Shown piece after piece: positions 8,950 through 18,200 of a stretch of 64,000 nucleotides of DNA. A model generated the notes under the pieces. The model was not told the origin of the DNA. It did no database searches and worked only from the letters and a program-made list of their open reading frames with translations. The stretch spans positions 434,001 through 498,000 of the forward strand of contig NZ_JBLUWW010000003.1 of the NCBI RefSeq assembly GCF_048323655.1. Direction: 5' to 3'. Made by a program: the position numbers and the translations under genes. This DNA is from Salinimicrobium soli. Lineage in GTDB: Bacteria > Bacteroidota > Bacteroidia > Flavobacteriales > Flavobacteriaceae. How positions within the stretch are numbered: the first letter of the stretch is position 1; the number at the start of each line of letters is the position of its first letter.

Positions 8950-8957
8950 TATATTTG
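8950..8957 (+). promoter_or_regulatory. -7 box for the rhomboid protease gene
   Basis: TATATTTG is a full match to the Bacteroidota -7 consensus, 19 bases before the ATG at 8977, giving a leader of roughly 13 bases. No clear -33 box. Confidence 0.5.
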
Positions 8958-8976
8958 GCACTAAACGTAACTGTAG

Positions 8977-9627
8977 ATGGGAGATTTGAACATTGTGACC
9001 CTTATTGTAATTGCATTGAATGTCATTGTTTCCTTTAAAGGTTTCAATGATTTTTCATTTTTTGAAAAGTACAAATTCAATTCAGCAGCGGTAAAGAGAG
9101 GGGAGAAGATCCGCATATTTTCTTCCGGATTTCTGCACGTAGATACAGCCCATCTTTTCCTGAACATGCTTACCCTTTATTTCTTTGCCGATGTGGTCAT
9201 CGATTCTATGGGAGGCCTTGGATTCCTGTTGATATATTTTGCAAGTCTTATTTTGGGTAACCTGCTTTCCTATTACTTTCATCAACATGACTATAACTAC
9301 AATGCAGTGGGGGCGAGTGGAGCTGTTTCAGGAATAATTTATGCTGCGATCCTTCTCTATCCGGACATGAGCCTGTACCTCTTTTTGATTCCGATACCCA
9401 TTCCCGCATATGTTTTCGGGATCGGGTATATGTTATACTCCATCTATGGAATGAAAAGACAACTTGGAAACATCGGCCATGATGCACATTTTGGAGGGGC
9501 TGTGGGAGGATATCTGCTGACCCTCGTTCTTGCACCCTGGATCCTTTCTGCACATTTGCTTATGGTGATCCTGCTGGCAATTCCTATTATTTTGCTTTTT
9601 TTCCTACAGAGAGCCGGGAAAATGTAA
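8977..9627 (+). CDS. Rhomboid-family intramembrane serine protease
   Basis: This 216-residue polytopic membrane protein has about six hydrophobic helices. The catalytic pair is visible: Ser114 in VGASGAVSG and His171 in the last-helix motif HFGGAVGG. The HLFLNM segment (59-64) supplies the conserved His/Asn of the oxyanion region. It should cleave transmembrane segments of unknown substrates within the inner membrane. It is followed 46 bases later by the SIMPL gene, perhaps in one transcript. Confidence 0.93.
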   Translation: MGDLNIVTLIVIALNVIVSFKGFNDFSFFEKYKFNSAAVKRGEKIRIFSSGFLHVDTAHLFLNMLTLYFFADVVIDSMGGLGFLLIYFASLILGNLLSYYFHQHDYNYNAVGASGAVSGIIYAAILLYPDMSLYLFLIPIPIPAYVFGIGYMLYSIYGMKRQLGNIGHDAHFGGAVGGYLLTLVLAPWILSAHLLMVILLAIPIILLFFLQRAGKM

Positions 9628-9673
9628 GAATGGCATTGTAATTGCAAATTTCCTGAAAAAACATCTACTTATT

Positions 9674-10348
9674 ATGAAAAAATTACTTTTTGTCGTCTTC
9701 TTTTTCGCTTCTTTAGGATTATTTGCACAGCAAAATCCTGCCCTTATCACCGTCACCGGAAAGGGAACTGTGAATGTCACTCCCGACAAGGTTCTCATTA
9801 AAGCCCGTGTAGAACATACCGGCAAATCAGCTTCCGAAGTTAAAGCTCAAAATGATAAGGTTGTAAATGACATTATCAAGTACCTCAAGTCCCAAGGTAT
9901 CCCTTCGAAGAATTTTCAAACCGAATATTTAAACCTGAACAAGGACTATAATTATAACACGAAAGAAACCTTCTATTCAGCTAATCAGGCAATTTCAATT
10001 CAGCTTAACGACCTAAGTAAGTATGAAACCTTGATGGGTGGCCTTTTAAATTCCGGCCTTAACAGGATCGACGGAATTCAATTCCAGACTTCCAAAAGAG
10101 AAAAGCTGGAATCTGAAGCGCGAAAAAAGGCGGTTTTGAATGCCCTTGAAAAAGCTAAAGAATATGCAGGTGCCCTTGGTCAGGAGGTTGGAAAGGCTCA
10201 TTCTATAAGTGAAATGGACAACGGAAATTTCCCTCCTATGTATCGTGCTCTGGAAATGCAGGATTCTGCAAGTTCAAAGCAGGAGACTATTGCTCCGGGA
10301 GAAATGGAAGTCACGGTTAAAGTGAATGTGAGCTTTCTTCTAAAATAA
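9674..10348 (+). CDS. SIMPL domain (DUF541) periplasmic protein
   Basis: The 224-residue protein has a Sec signal (MKKLLFVVFFFASLGLFAQ) and a single SIMPL domain: the early ITVTGKGTVNVTPDKV strand motif, then a repeat-like alpha/beta region and VTVKVNVSF at the end. Family members are periplasmic or membrane-associated proteins linked to oxidative stress or immune signalling in other organisms, without a settled biochemical role. A strong terminator follows. Confidence 0.9.
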   Translation: MKKLLFVVFFFASLGLFAQQNPALITVTGKGTVNVTPDKVLIKARVEHTGKSASEVKAQNDKVVNDIIKYLKSQGIPSKNFQTEYLNLNKDYNYNTKETFYSANQAISIQLNDLSKYETLMGGLLNSGLNRIDGIQFQTSKREKLESEARKKAVLNALEKAKEYAGALGQEVGKAHSISEMDNGNFPPMYRALEMQDSASSKQETIAPGEMEVTVKVNVSFLLK

Positions 10349-10370
10349 ATTCCTTCAGATAAAGAAATAA

Positions 10371-10402
10371 AAAAAGTGCCTTTTTTGAAGGCACTTTTTT
10401 TT
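10371..10402. terminator. Bidirectional terminator
   Basis: A 12-bp stem (aaaaagtgcctt 10371-10382 with aaggcacttttt 10388-10399) carries A- and T-tracts on its sides. It lies between the convergent SIMPL and thioredoxin-like genes. Confidence 0.9.
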
Positions 10403-10420
10403 TGCTATTAAAGTTCGGGT

Positions 10421-11545
10421 TTACTCGCTTACCAGTTCAGAAACCTTTTCTTCAAGTTCTTCTCCCCGAAGGTTCTTGGCCGCGATGTTTCCGTTCTCAT
10501 CTAAAAGAAAAGCAGCAGGAATGGCTCTTACTCCATAATCTGCAGCGATAGGATCCTGCCAGAACATCAGGTTTGAAACGTGATTCCAGGCTCCCAGATT
10601 ATCTTCCTCGATTGCCTGCATCCATTTCTCTTTTTGTCCGGGACGATCCAGAGAAACCTGGATAATGTTGAATCCTTTGTCATGGTATTTTTTATACACT
10701 TCAACAAGGTTTGGATTTTCTACCCTACATGGTTTACACCAGGAGGCCCAGAAATCTACTAAAGTGACTTTTCCCATAACATTTTTAAGGGCCAGATCTT
10801 CACCATTGGGTGTGGGAGCCGAGAATTCCGGAGCAGGACTTCCAACATCAGTTCTGCTGAGATTGGTAAGAGTTTCATCCAGCTGTTGGGCCAAAGAAGT
10901 CTCTTTTATCTCAGGATCCAGATTATCGAACAATTCCCGAAGTTTGGAAGCAGGATACATTTGTGTATTTACCATGTCCTGCAGAACCATAACAGAAACC
11001 AGGGAATTAGGATTCTTTTCTACAAGGGCAATTTTATTGCCTTTGTCTTCTTCCATAATCTGCTCCTGGTTTTGCTGAAGCGATTCAAGTTGAACAGAAT
11101 CCATTTGGCTAAAAGCCTCTCTCATGGCAACCCTGTTCTCGCCCATTTTCTTGTTGGTACTTTTGATGGTCCCAAGGTAAGTGTACAGAATCTCATTGTC
11201 TTTTCCTCCGGTTACTTCGGAAGCATATATACTATCTGTATAGATCTTAAATTTTATTGGTGTATTATCGGCGATGTAAAGTATATTTCCACGCATTCCG
11301 TCGAGAGTAAGGAAGCTTATGGCAGGGGATTCTTTTTCGGGAAGATCCATTTCAAACTTACCATCGGTCACGGTTACTGTATCAACAGGAACAGTTTGAG
11401 TGTTGGTGTCATTCAATTCAGAAATGATGATCATTTGTCCTTCCGAAGCATTTTCCACAGTTCCGCTAATGTGGTAACCCTGGTCATTTTCCTGCTCACA
11501 GGAAGCAAAAAGGGCAATTAAACTTACTATTAAAATTTTGCGCAT
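10421..11545 (-). CDS. TlpA-like thiol-disulfide oxidoreductase lipoprotein with N-terminal DUF4369
   Basis: The 374-residue protein has a lipoprotein signal (Cys16 in LFASC), a beta-rich DUF4369-type domain (~22-120), a helical linker, and a C-terminal thioredoxin fold with the redox motif WCKPC (Cys270, Cys273) in DFWASWCKPCR. Proteins of this layout are periplasmic thiol reductases or isomerases widespread in Bacteroidota. A -7 box is present at 11562-11569. The substrate is unknown. Confidence 0.93.
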   Translation of the reverse strand: MRKILIVSLIALFASCEQENDQGYHISGTVENASEGQMIIISELNDTNTQTVPVDTVTVTDGKFEMDLPEKESPAISFLTLDGMRGNILYIADNTPIKFKIYTDSIYASEVTGGKDNEILYTYLGTIKSTNKKMGENRVAMREAFSQMDSVQLESLQQNQEQIMEEDKGNKIALVEKNPNSLVSVMVLQDMVNTQMYPASKLRELFDNLDPEIKETSLAQQLDETLTNLSRTDVGSPAPEFSAPTPNGEDLALKNVMGKVTLVDFWASWCKPCRVENPNLVEVYKKYHDKGFNIIQVSLDRPGQKEKWMQAIEEDNLGAWNHVSNLMFWQDPIAADYGVRAIPAAFLLDENGNIAAKNLRGEELEEKVSELVSE

Positions 11546-11561
11546 AATTCGTTGTTTTTTG

Positions 11562-11569
11562 CAAAAATA
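11562..11569 (-). promoter_or_regulatory. -7 box for the TlpA-like gene
   Basis: The minus strand reads TATTTTTG, a TAnnTTTG match 17 bases upstream of the start codon. No clear -33 element. Confidence 0.4.
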
Positions 11570-11666
11570 AACATCCTGTGGTTCTCCGTAGGCTATTTCC
11601 CATAAATTATTGTTAATCTATTAGGCTGGCACAGGCTTGGCGGAATAAATAATTATTTTTATCGAT

Positions 11667-14117
11667 ATGAAGAACCAAAAGGATTTTCCGCTCGACATTC
11701 GCATAAGCTTTCAAAAGATCATCGATAAGTACGAGCAACAACTTGAAAAGGAGACCAGTGAAATTTCAAAGGAATACATTCAGAAAATGCTGGACTATGT
11801 GTCTTCATTTTCGGCACTTTCCGAAGGTATCCAGGATCTAAAGGATATTGAGAAATACAAAGATCCCATTCGCATCCTCATGAAGGACCTTTTTCCCGAG
11901 ATACTTTCAGAAAACCAGATCAAAGCTATTACGGTACCTTTTCATAACGTGATCTTCAATTCCACCAGCAGGTTCAGGCAGATCCTGGATCAGGCTGGAG
12001 AGGACTTTGTCCTTTCCATGCGTAACCTGGATGAAGACCTGGATTATATTTATGGATGTATCCTGATCCTCAATTTTCAATATGGTTATGAAATTGATTA
12101 CTCCAGGCCTCTGTATTACGATATACCCGATGAAAATGGCATTTTAAGGCGGTATCGCATTGACCTCAATTCTGATTTTGTGGAGATAGAACCCACAGAT
12201 GATTTCAAAGAGATCAGTAAAGATGATATCGATGACCTGCTTCAAAATATTGAGGAAATTGAGCTTTGGAAAGAAAAATTCCCTCCAAAAAGCTGGATTT
12301 TTAAAGGTTTTATTATCGTTACCCTTACCGATGTCACTGTAGACGACGCTATCTCTGACCTTAAAACTACGCTATTACAGCGAGATGCTTCGGGTGAGGA
12401 GGAGATGGCAAGGTTTGAACAGATCTTTAGGTCCATATATAACATTTCTGATCTTAGAATAGGATTTGCCATGTTCAATGAACAGGAATCCATTTTTGAA
12501 AGAATGGGGAATAAAGGAGTTCCCAGCTTTATTTTACATACCGAAGGGGAATGGGACTGTGAAGACGCCATTGGAAAAGAAGCTTGTGATGTGCTGGTGC
12601 GGAATCACAATTATTTCACGATTTCCAATGTGGAGAGTTTTGCAAAATCCACGTCAGATAATCGGCTGGCCAAAAACCTCCAGGAACGGGATGCCAAGAG
12701 TGTGATTTTAGCGCCTATTGCTAAAAATGGAAAATTACTGGGTGTACTGGAGCTTATTTCTTTCCGAAAAAATGAACTGAACAGTGTCAACGCCACAAAA
12801 CTGGAAGATATTCTGCCTTATATAGTAACGGCTGTGGAACGAAGCAGGAGTGAATTTGAGAACCGGGTAAAAGCCGTTATTCAAAGCGAATGTACTTCGA
12901 TCCACCCGAGTGTACTGTGGATCTTCGAAAAAGAAGCAAAGAAATTCATTAAAGACCTGGATTCTGATGGGCTCGCTTCTTTTAAGGATATTTCCTTTGA
13001 GGATATTTATCCTTTATATGGGCAGATAGATATAGTTGCTTCTTCTGAAGCCCGAAATGATGCCATTCAAAAAGACCTTCTGGATCAACTTACTCTCATC
13101 AGAGACATTATTGACGAGGCTGAGGCTATTGAAAAATTGGATATTTATGAGCAGGTAAAATTCCGAATAAAAGAATTTGAAGATGAATTGAAAGAAAGCC
13201 TGAATGCTTCAAGTGAACAAAAGGTCTTCAATCTTCTGCAGCAGGAAATATTTCCGGTAATGGAACACATTCAGAAGCAAGCTGAAGAATTAAAAGACAG
13301 GGTAGAAGCCTATCGAAAAAAGGTAAATTCTGAAAACGGTATTATCTACAATCACCGGAAGAATTATGATGAAGCCGTGCAACAGATCAATCGCACCATG
13401 GCGCGTTATATTGATCAAAAGCAGGTGGCTGCACAGAAGATCTATCCGCATTATTTCGAACGTTATAAAACAGACGGGGTAGAGCACAATATTTACATTG
13501 GAGCAGCCCTCACTAACAACCGCTCGAATCCTTTTGATGAGGTATACCTGTATAATCTGAGGCTGTGGCAGTTGAGCACCATGTGTGAAATGGAAAACCG
13601 GTTTTACCAGATCCAGGAGAATAATCCTCTTAAACTGGAAGCAGCTTCCCTTATCCTGGTTTATAATAGCACCCTTTCTATAAGGTACCGTATGGATGAA
13701 AAACAATTTGATGTGGATGGGACTTATAATGCCCGTTATGAGATCATCAAAAAAAGGATCGATAAGGCTAATATAAAAGGGACCGAAGAAAGGATCACTC
13801 AAAAAGGGAAAATTGCCATTATCTATTCCAGTCGCGATGACGAAAAAGAATATCTTCGATATATAAAATACCTCCAATACAAGAATTATCTCGGCCAGTC
13901 TGTGGAACTCTTAGAACTGGAAGATGTGCAGGGAGTAATAGGCTTACGCGCCATAAGAGTGGAGGTTCTATACCACGTGGAGGAGGAGAACGCTCCGGAG
14001 CAGGTTTTCACCTATGACGACCTTATAGAGAAGTTAAAACAGGTAAAAAGTAAGGATGAAACTGAGAACCGAGAGGATGATACCTACCATAAAGATAGTG
14101 TACGTAATTCGAAGTAA
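11667..14117 (+). CDS. Large cytoplasmic GAF-like sensor protein of unknown function
   Basis: This 816-residue protein has no signal peptide or membrane segment. Residues ~260-395 resemble a GAF-type ligand domain (the segment with SVILAPIAKNGKLLGVLEL is the usual GAF strand pattern). The flanks are charged and helical: the ~480-570 stretch looks like a coiled coil, and the end of the protein (~590-790) is a separate alpha/beta region. No kinase, cyclase or phosphodiesterase motif was recognised. Its last 84 bases overlap the 3 prime end of the convergent HD-PycTM gene, so the two ends are interlocked. A signalling role, perhaps connected with that neighbour, is inference from domain type and position. 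Confidence 0.75.
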   Translation: MKNQKDFPLDIRISFQKIIDKYEQQLEKETSEISKEYIQKMLDYVSSFSALSEGIQDLKDIEKYKDPIRILMKDLFPEILSENQIKAITVPFHNVIFNSTSRFRQILDQAGEDFVLSMRNLDEDLDYIYGCILILNFQYGYEIDYSRPLYYDIPDENGILRRYRIDLNSDFVEIEPTDDFKEISKDDIDDLLQNIEEIELWKEKFPPKSWIFKGFIIVTLTDVTVDDAISDLKTTLLQRDASGEEEMARFEQIFRSIYNISDLRIGFAMFNEQESIFERMGNKGVPSFILHTEGEWDCEDAIGKEACDVLVRNHNYFTISNVESFAKSTSDNRLAKNLQERDAKSVILAPIAKNGKLLGVLELISFRKNELNSVNATKLEDILPYIVTAVERSRSEFENRVKAVIQSECTSIHPSVLWIFEKEAKKFIKDLDSDGLASFKDISFEDIYPLYGQIDIVASSEARNDAIQKDLLDQLTLIRDIIDEAEAIEKLDIYEQVKFRIKEFEDELKESLNASSEQKVFNLLQQEIFPVMEHIQKQAEELKDRVEAYRKKVNSENGIIYNHRKNYDEAVQQINRTMARYIDQKQVAAQKIYPHYFERYKTDGVEHNIYIGAALTNNRSNPFDEVYLYNLRLWQLSTMCEMENRFYQIQENNPLKLEAASLILVYNSTLSIRYRMDEKQFDVDGTYNARYEIIKKRIDKANIKGTEERITQKGKIAIIYSSRDDEKEYLRYIKYLQYKNYLGQSVELLELEDVQGVIGLRAIRVEVLYHVEEENAPEQVFTYDDLIEKLKQVKSKDETENREDDTYHKDSVRNSK

Positions 14118-15218
14118 CCTGTATTTGCGGTCAAGTACCGTCCCCAGGTTATAGAGGTCCTTCATCAAAGATTCATAAACAAAATCATGATCTTCCATTA
14201 TTTCGTTCATAGCTCCCTCAAACTGTTCATAAGGCATTCTGTGAAAATTTCCGAAGAAGAGCAGGTTTACCTCCCGATTCTTTATCTGTTCCCTTGTGAA
14301 TTCTCCACTTGTGACATTCGGTCTGGTGGAAAGAATAGAACCCACAATTGAAGCCACACTAAAAACGACAAGAATTAGGGTAGGAATGGTAAGACTTTTG
14401 TTTTCGGGAGCTCCTATTTCCGGAATGAGGTTCGATATGGCAAGAGAAATAATAATGGCATTTACAGATAACAGAATGTTTGCTTTTGTATCTGCAATGT
14501 CACTTAATTTTAAATGGTTGCGCATAGTGACTCTAAAAAGGGTTTGAATACCACGATCAGGGCTTTGATCTTTGTACTTGACCTTCAGGCGGGCTTTGAC
14601 CTCTTCTTTAGCGAGCTTTTTCTTTGCTTTTTTCTCCTTTTTAAGCAAAGAAAGCAAGTTCTTATCTTTCTCTTCGCTCCAGTTATTTAAGGCGTAGGTA
14701 GTATAATACTGGTGTTTTTTTGTGAATAATTCGATGGATTGTTGGATCCATTCCTGGGTCGAGAAGTTTTTAATGTGCTGTAAGCGCAATTCCTGTCTCA
14801 GAAATTCACTGGTTTCATCAAAGTAATCTTTGGAAAGATGAGAGGTATCGGCGTCCTTGATGATCCTTTCCATTTCGTCCTGCGGGTCCACAACCATTTG
14901 AGTAGCTTCAATGCACCTCAAAACATCTGCTACAAGATCTTTATCGGCATTTTGCTTCTCCAGCCAGTCTTTTGCTATTGCAACACTTTTTTCCTCGTGA
15001 CCCACATAAGTTTCGGTGTAACCGGTGTCGTGAAGCCAAGCTGCGAGGAGCACGGCTTCCCTTTGTTTAACACTTATTTGAGAGTTTTCAATTAATTCTT
15101 TACTACTTTTAACTACCCTTTGAGTGTGCTTGAAGTTGTGATAAATGAAGGTGTTTGGGAGTTTTTCTCTGAATAATTCCTTTACGAAATCTTCAGCTTT
15201 CTCAACAAGAGGTGTCAT
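14034..15218 (-). CDS. HD-domain phosphohydrolase fused to a PycTM (DUF5706) membrane domain
   Basis: The 394-residue protein has an N-terminal HD domain (residues ~1-170; metal ligands His31, His63-Asp64 and Asp122 or Asp124 in KDADTSH), a Lys-rich linker (~185-215) and a C-terminal domain with the signature LSDIADTKANILLSVNAI (238-255) plus hydrophobic helices at ~248-265, 277-296 and 370-393. That domain is the PycTM-type membrane region known as an effector in Pycsar anti-phage systems. The HD-PycTM fusion is also found in chromosomal, non-island contexts, so a housekeeping nucleotide-signalling role is equally possible. No cyclase gene lies next to it. Confidence 0.85.
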   Translation of the reverse strand: MTPLVEKAEDFVKELFREKLPNTFIYHNFKHTQRVVKSSKELIENSQISVKQREAVLLAAWLHDTGYTETYVGHEEKSVAIAKDWLEKQNADKDLVADVLRCIEATQMVVDPQDEMERIIKDADTSHLSKDYFDETSEFLRQELRLQHIKNFSTQEWIQQSIELFTKKHQYYTTYALNNWSEEKDKNLLSLLKKEKKAKKKLAKEEVKARLKVKYKDQSPDRGIQTLFRVTMRNHLKLSDIADTKANILLSVNAIIISLAISNLIPEIGAPENKSLTIPTLILVVFSVASIVGSILSTRPNVTSGEFTREQIKNREVNLLFFGNFHRMPYEQFEGAMNEIMEDHDFVYESLMKDLYNLGTVLDRKYRLLRITYTIFMVGIILSVLSFILTFYLF

Positions 15219-15274
15219 TCAGTTTTTGTTAGGTTCATCACCAAATTACAAAAAAAATCCCCCGATAAAATTGT

Positions 15275-18200
15275 ATGAAGAAAAATAACAAATTTCTAAC
15301 ACTGATAGTTTTTATAGTACTTGCGGCTTGTTCCACTACTCAGAAAGCTAAATACAAGCAAGGCGAACCAACTTCTAACTTTGATTATCCCCAGGACAAG
15401 AAGATAGCCCGTTCCTTTTATCTACTTGGAGACGGAGGTTATTCCAAGCCGGGTGGTACTTCAGAAGGATTGTTAGCTTTTAAGACCTACCTGGATTCTG
15501 TTAAACAAGTAGGAAACTACACTATTTTCCTAGGTGACAATATCTATCCCGATGGAATGGAAGAAGAAGGCCATCCATTAAGGGAAAGAGCAGAGTACCG
15601 GATTGACGCTCAACTGGACGCAGTTGAAAATTACGATGGAAACGTAATTTTTATTCCGGGGAATCACGACTGGTACAATGAAGGTGTAGATGGCCTGGAA
15701 AGGGAAGAGGAATATATTGAAGATCAATTGGATGATAAAGATGTCTTTCACCCAAAGGCGGGTTGTGGAATTGAAAGTATTGATCTCTCAGATGAGATCC
15801 AGTTAATAATACTTGATTCTCAATGGTTTCTTACCAACTGGGATAACCATCCTACTATTAATGATAACTGCGAGATAAAAACCCGTGACGCACTTTTTCT
15901 TGAAGTTGAAAGTGAGTTAAAGCAGAATCAAACAAAAACTGTGGTTTTTGCCATCCATCATCCTTTGTACACCAATGGGGTGCATGGTGGACATTACGAT
16001 TTCAACCAGCATTTATACCCGTCTCAAAAGAAGATACCTGTTCCAATTCTGGGCTCACTGGCGATGTTGATACGTACCAGTGGCGGTGTATCTATTCAGG
16101 ATGCTCAAAACCTGTTATACAAGAACATGGTAAAAAGACTGGAAACGATTGCTAAAAGATGGGGTAATGTGGTGTTCGTTTCAGGACATGAACACAGTTT
16201 ACAATACATTGAAAAAGATGGGTTAAAACAGATAGTCTCCGGCTCCGGCTCTAAATCTACCAGTGTTGGACTCGGCAGCGACGGACTCTTTGCTTATAAT
16301 GGTCAGGGGTTTGCGGTCCTGGATATATTTGAAGACGGTTCCTCCTGGGTGAGCTTCTACGGAAGTGAAAATAAGAACCCAAAATTAGTATACCAAAAAC
16401 AGGTTTTTGAAGCTCCTGAGCCGGTTAACCTTGATACGCTGCCTGATACCTTTCCACAGATTGTGGAAGCTTCAGTATATAAGCCTGAAGAGACTGAAAA
16501 ATCTGAAGCTTATGAGAGTATTTGGGGAGACCGTTATCGCGAGATCTATGGTACCAAGATCAAAGCTGAAGTAGTCGACCTCGACACCCTTTATGGAGGA
16601 ATGGAAGTCATTAGGGCCGGTGGAGGTCATCAAACACGGTCTTTACGGTTGAAAGATAAAAATGGCAGGGATTATAATATGCGGGCACTTAAAAAGAGTG
16701 CGGTACAGTTTCTTCAAACAGTAGCTTTTAAAGATGCCTCGGTAGAATCTGATTTTGAAAACACCTTGGCAGAAGATATTATTGAAGACTTCTACACTTC
16801 GGCCCATCCTTATGGTTTTATGGTAATTCCTACCCTTTCTCAAGCTGCCGGGGTGTACCATACAAATCCGAAGTTATATTACGTGCCCAAGCAAAAGGCA
16901 TTGGGAATCTATAATCAGGAATATGGAGATGAGCTTTACATGATCGTGGAGAGGCCTGAAGAACATTATACAGGTTACGAATCTTTTGGAGCGCCCAATC
17001 ATGATATCGAAAGTACTTCAGGGGTTTTTGAACGTCTGCGAAGAGACGAAAAATATTCCCTGGATGAGTCTGCTTATATTAGAGCACGGCTCTTTGATAT
17101 GTTGATAGGCGATTGGGACCGCCACCAGGACCAATGGCGATGGTCCGAATTCGAAGATAAGGAGGGAAATCATCTTTTTAGGCCGGTGCCCAGAGACAGA
17201 GATCAGGTGTTTTCGAATTTTGACGGAGCATTTTTAGCGACCTTAAGAGGAGTATTAGGATTAGCCAAACAGTTGGCAACCTATGATGATGATATTAACG
17301 ATGTGAAGTATTTTAATACAGCTGCCCTGGGGCTGGACCGAAGTCTTATTCAGAACATGGGCAGGGAAGAATGGATCGAACAGGCAAAGTATCTGCAGGA
17401 GCATGTGACTGATGAAGCTATTGAAGAAGCATTTTCAAAGCTACCGGAAGAAACCAAGGGCCAATCTTCCGAAGAGATCAAAAAACACCTGAAGGCCAGA
17501 AGGGAAAATCTGGTGGATATTGCAAAAAGATATTACGAGGTAGTAGCAGAAACTTCAATAGTTACCGGAACCGATAAAGATGACTATATAGAAGTGGAAA
17601 GACTTCCAAAGGGTCAGACCAGAATTACGATCTACCGGATTAAGGATGGTAAAAAGGCAGATATTGTTAATTCGAGAATCTATTATCCCGAATACACGAA
17701 GGAGATCTGGTTGTATGGACTGGATGATGACGATGTTTTTGAGGTTTATGGAGAAGGGGATGATCCAATACTTACAAGGGTTATTGGTGGCCAGAACAAT
17801 GATATTTACCGTGTCAAAAATGGTAAAAAAGTGAAGATCTATGATTACATTTCCAAACCCAACACCATTGAAGAAACGCACGGAGCTAGAGTGCATCTTA
17901 CAGATGATTATGAAGTGAACGTGTTTGACAAAGACCGGAAGATCTATAAGAAAACTTCTGTGATCCCGGCTGTTGGGTATAATCCTGATGATGGCATCAG
18001 AGTGGGTCTAAAGGCAAAGCAAAGCATATTTGGTTTTCAGCGGAACCCTTATACTACCCAACATTCTCTCGAGGCAGGCTATTATTTCGCTACTGAAAGT
18101 TTTAACGTGCACTACGATGGCGAATTTGCCAACATGTGGGGAAATTACAATCTCTTTGTAGGAGCTTATTTTACGAGCCCTAGTTTTACGCGGAATTTCT

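Noticed and set aside
14034..15218. Complete Pycsar anti-phage system
   Set aside because: The PycTM domain is present, but no pyrimidine cyclase (PycC) gene lies nearby and the context is ordinary chromosome.
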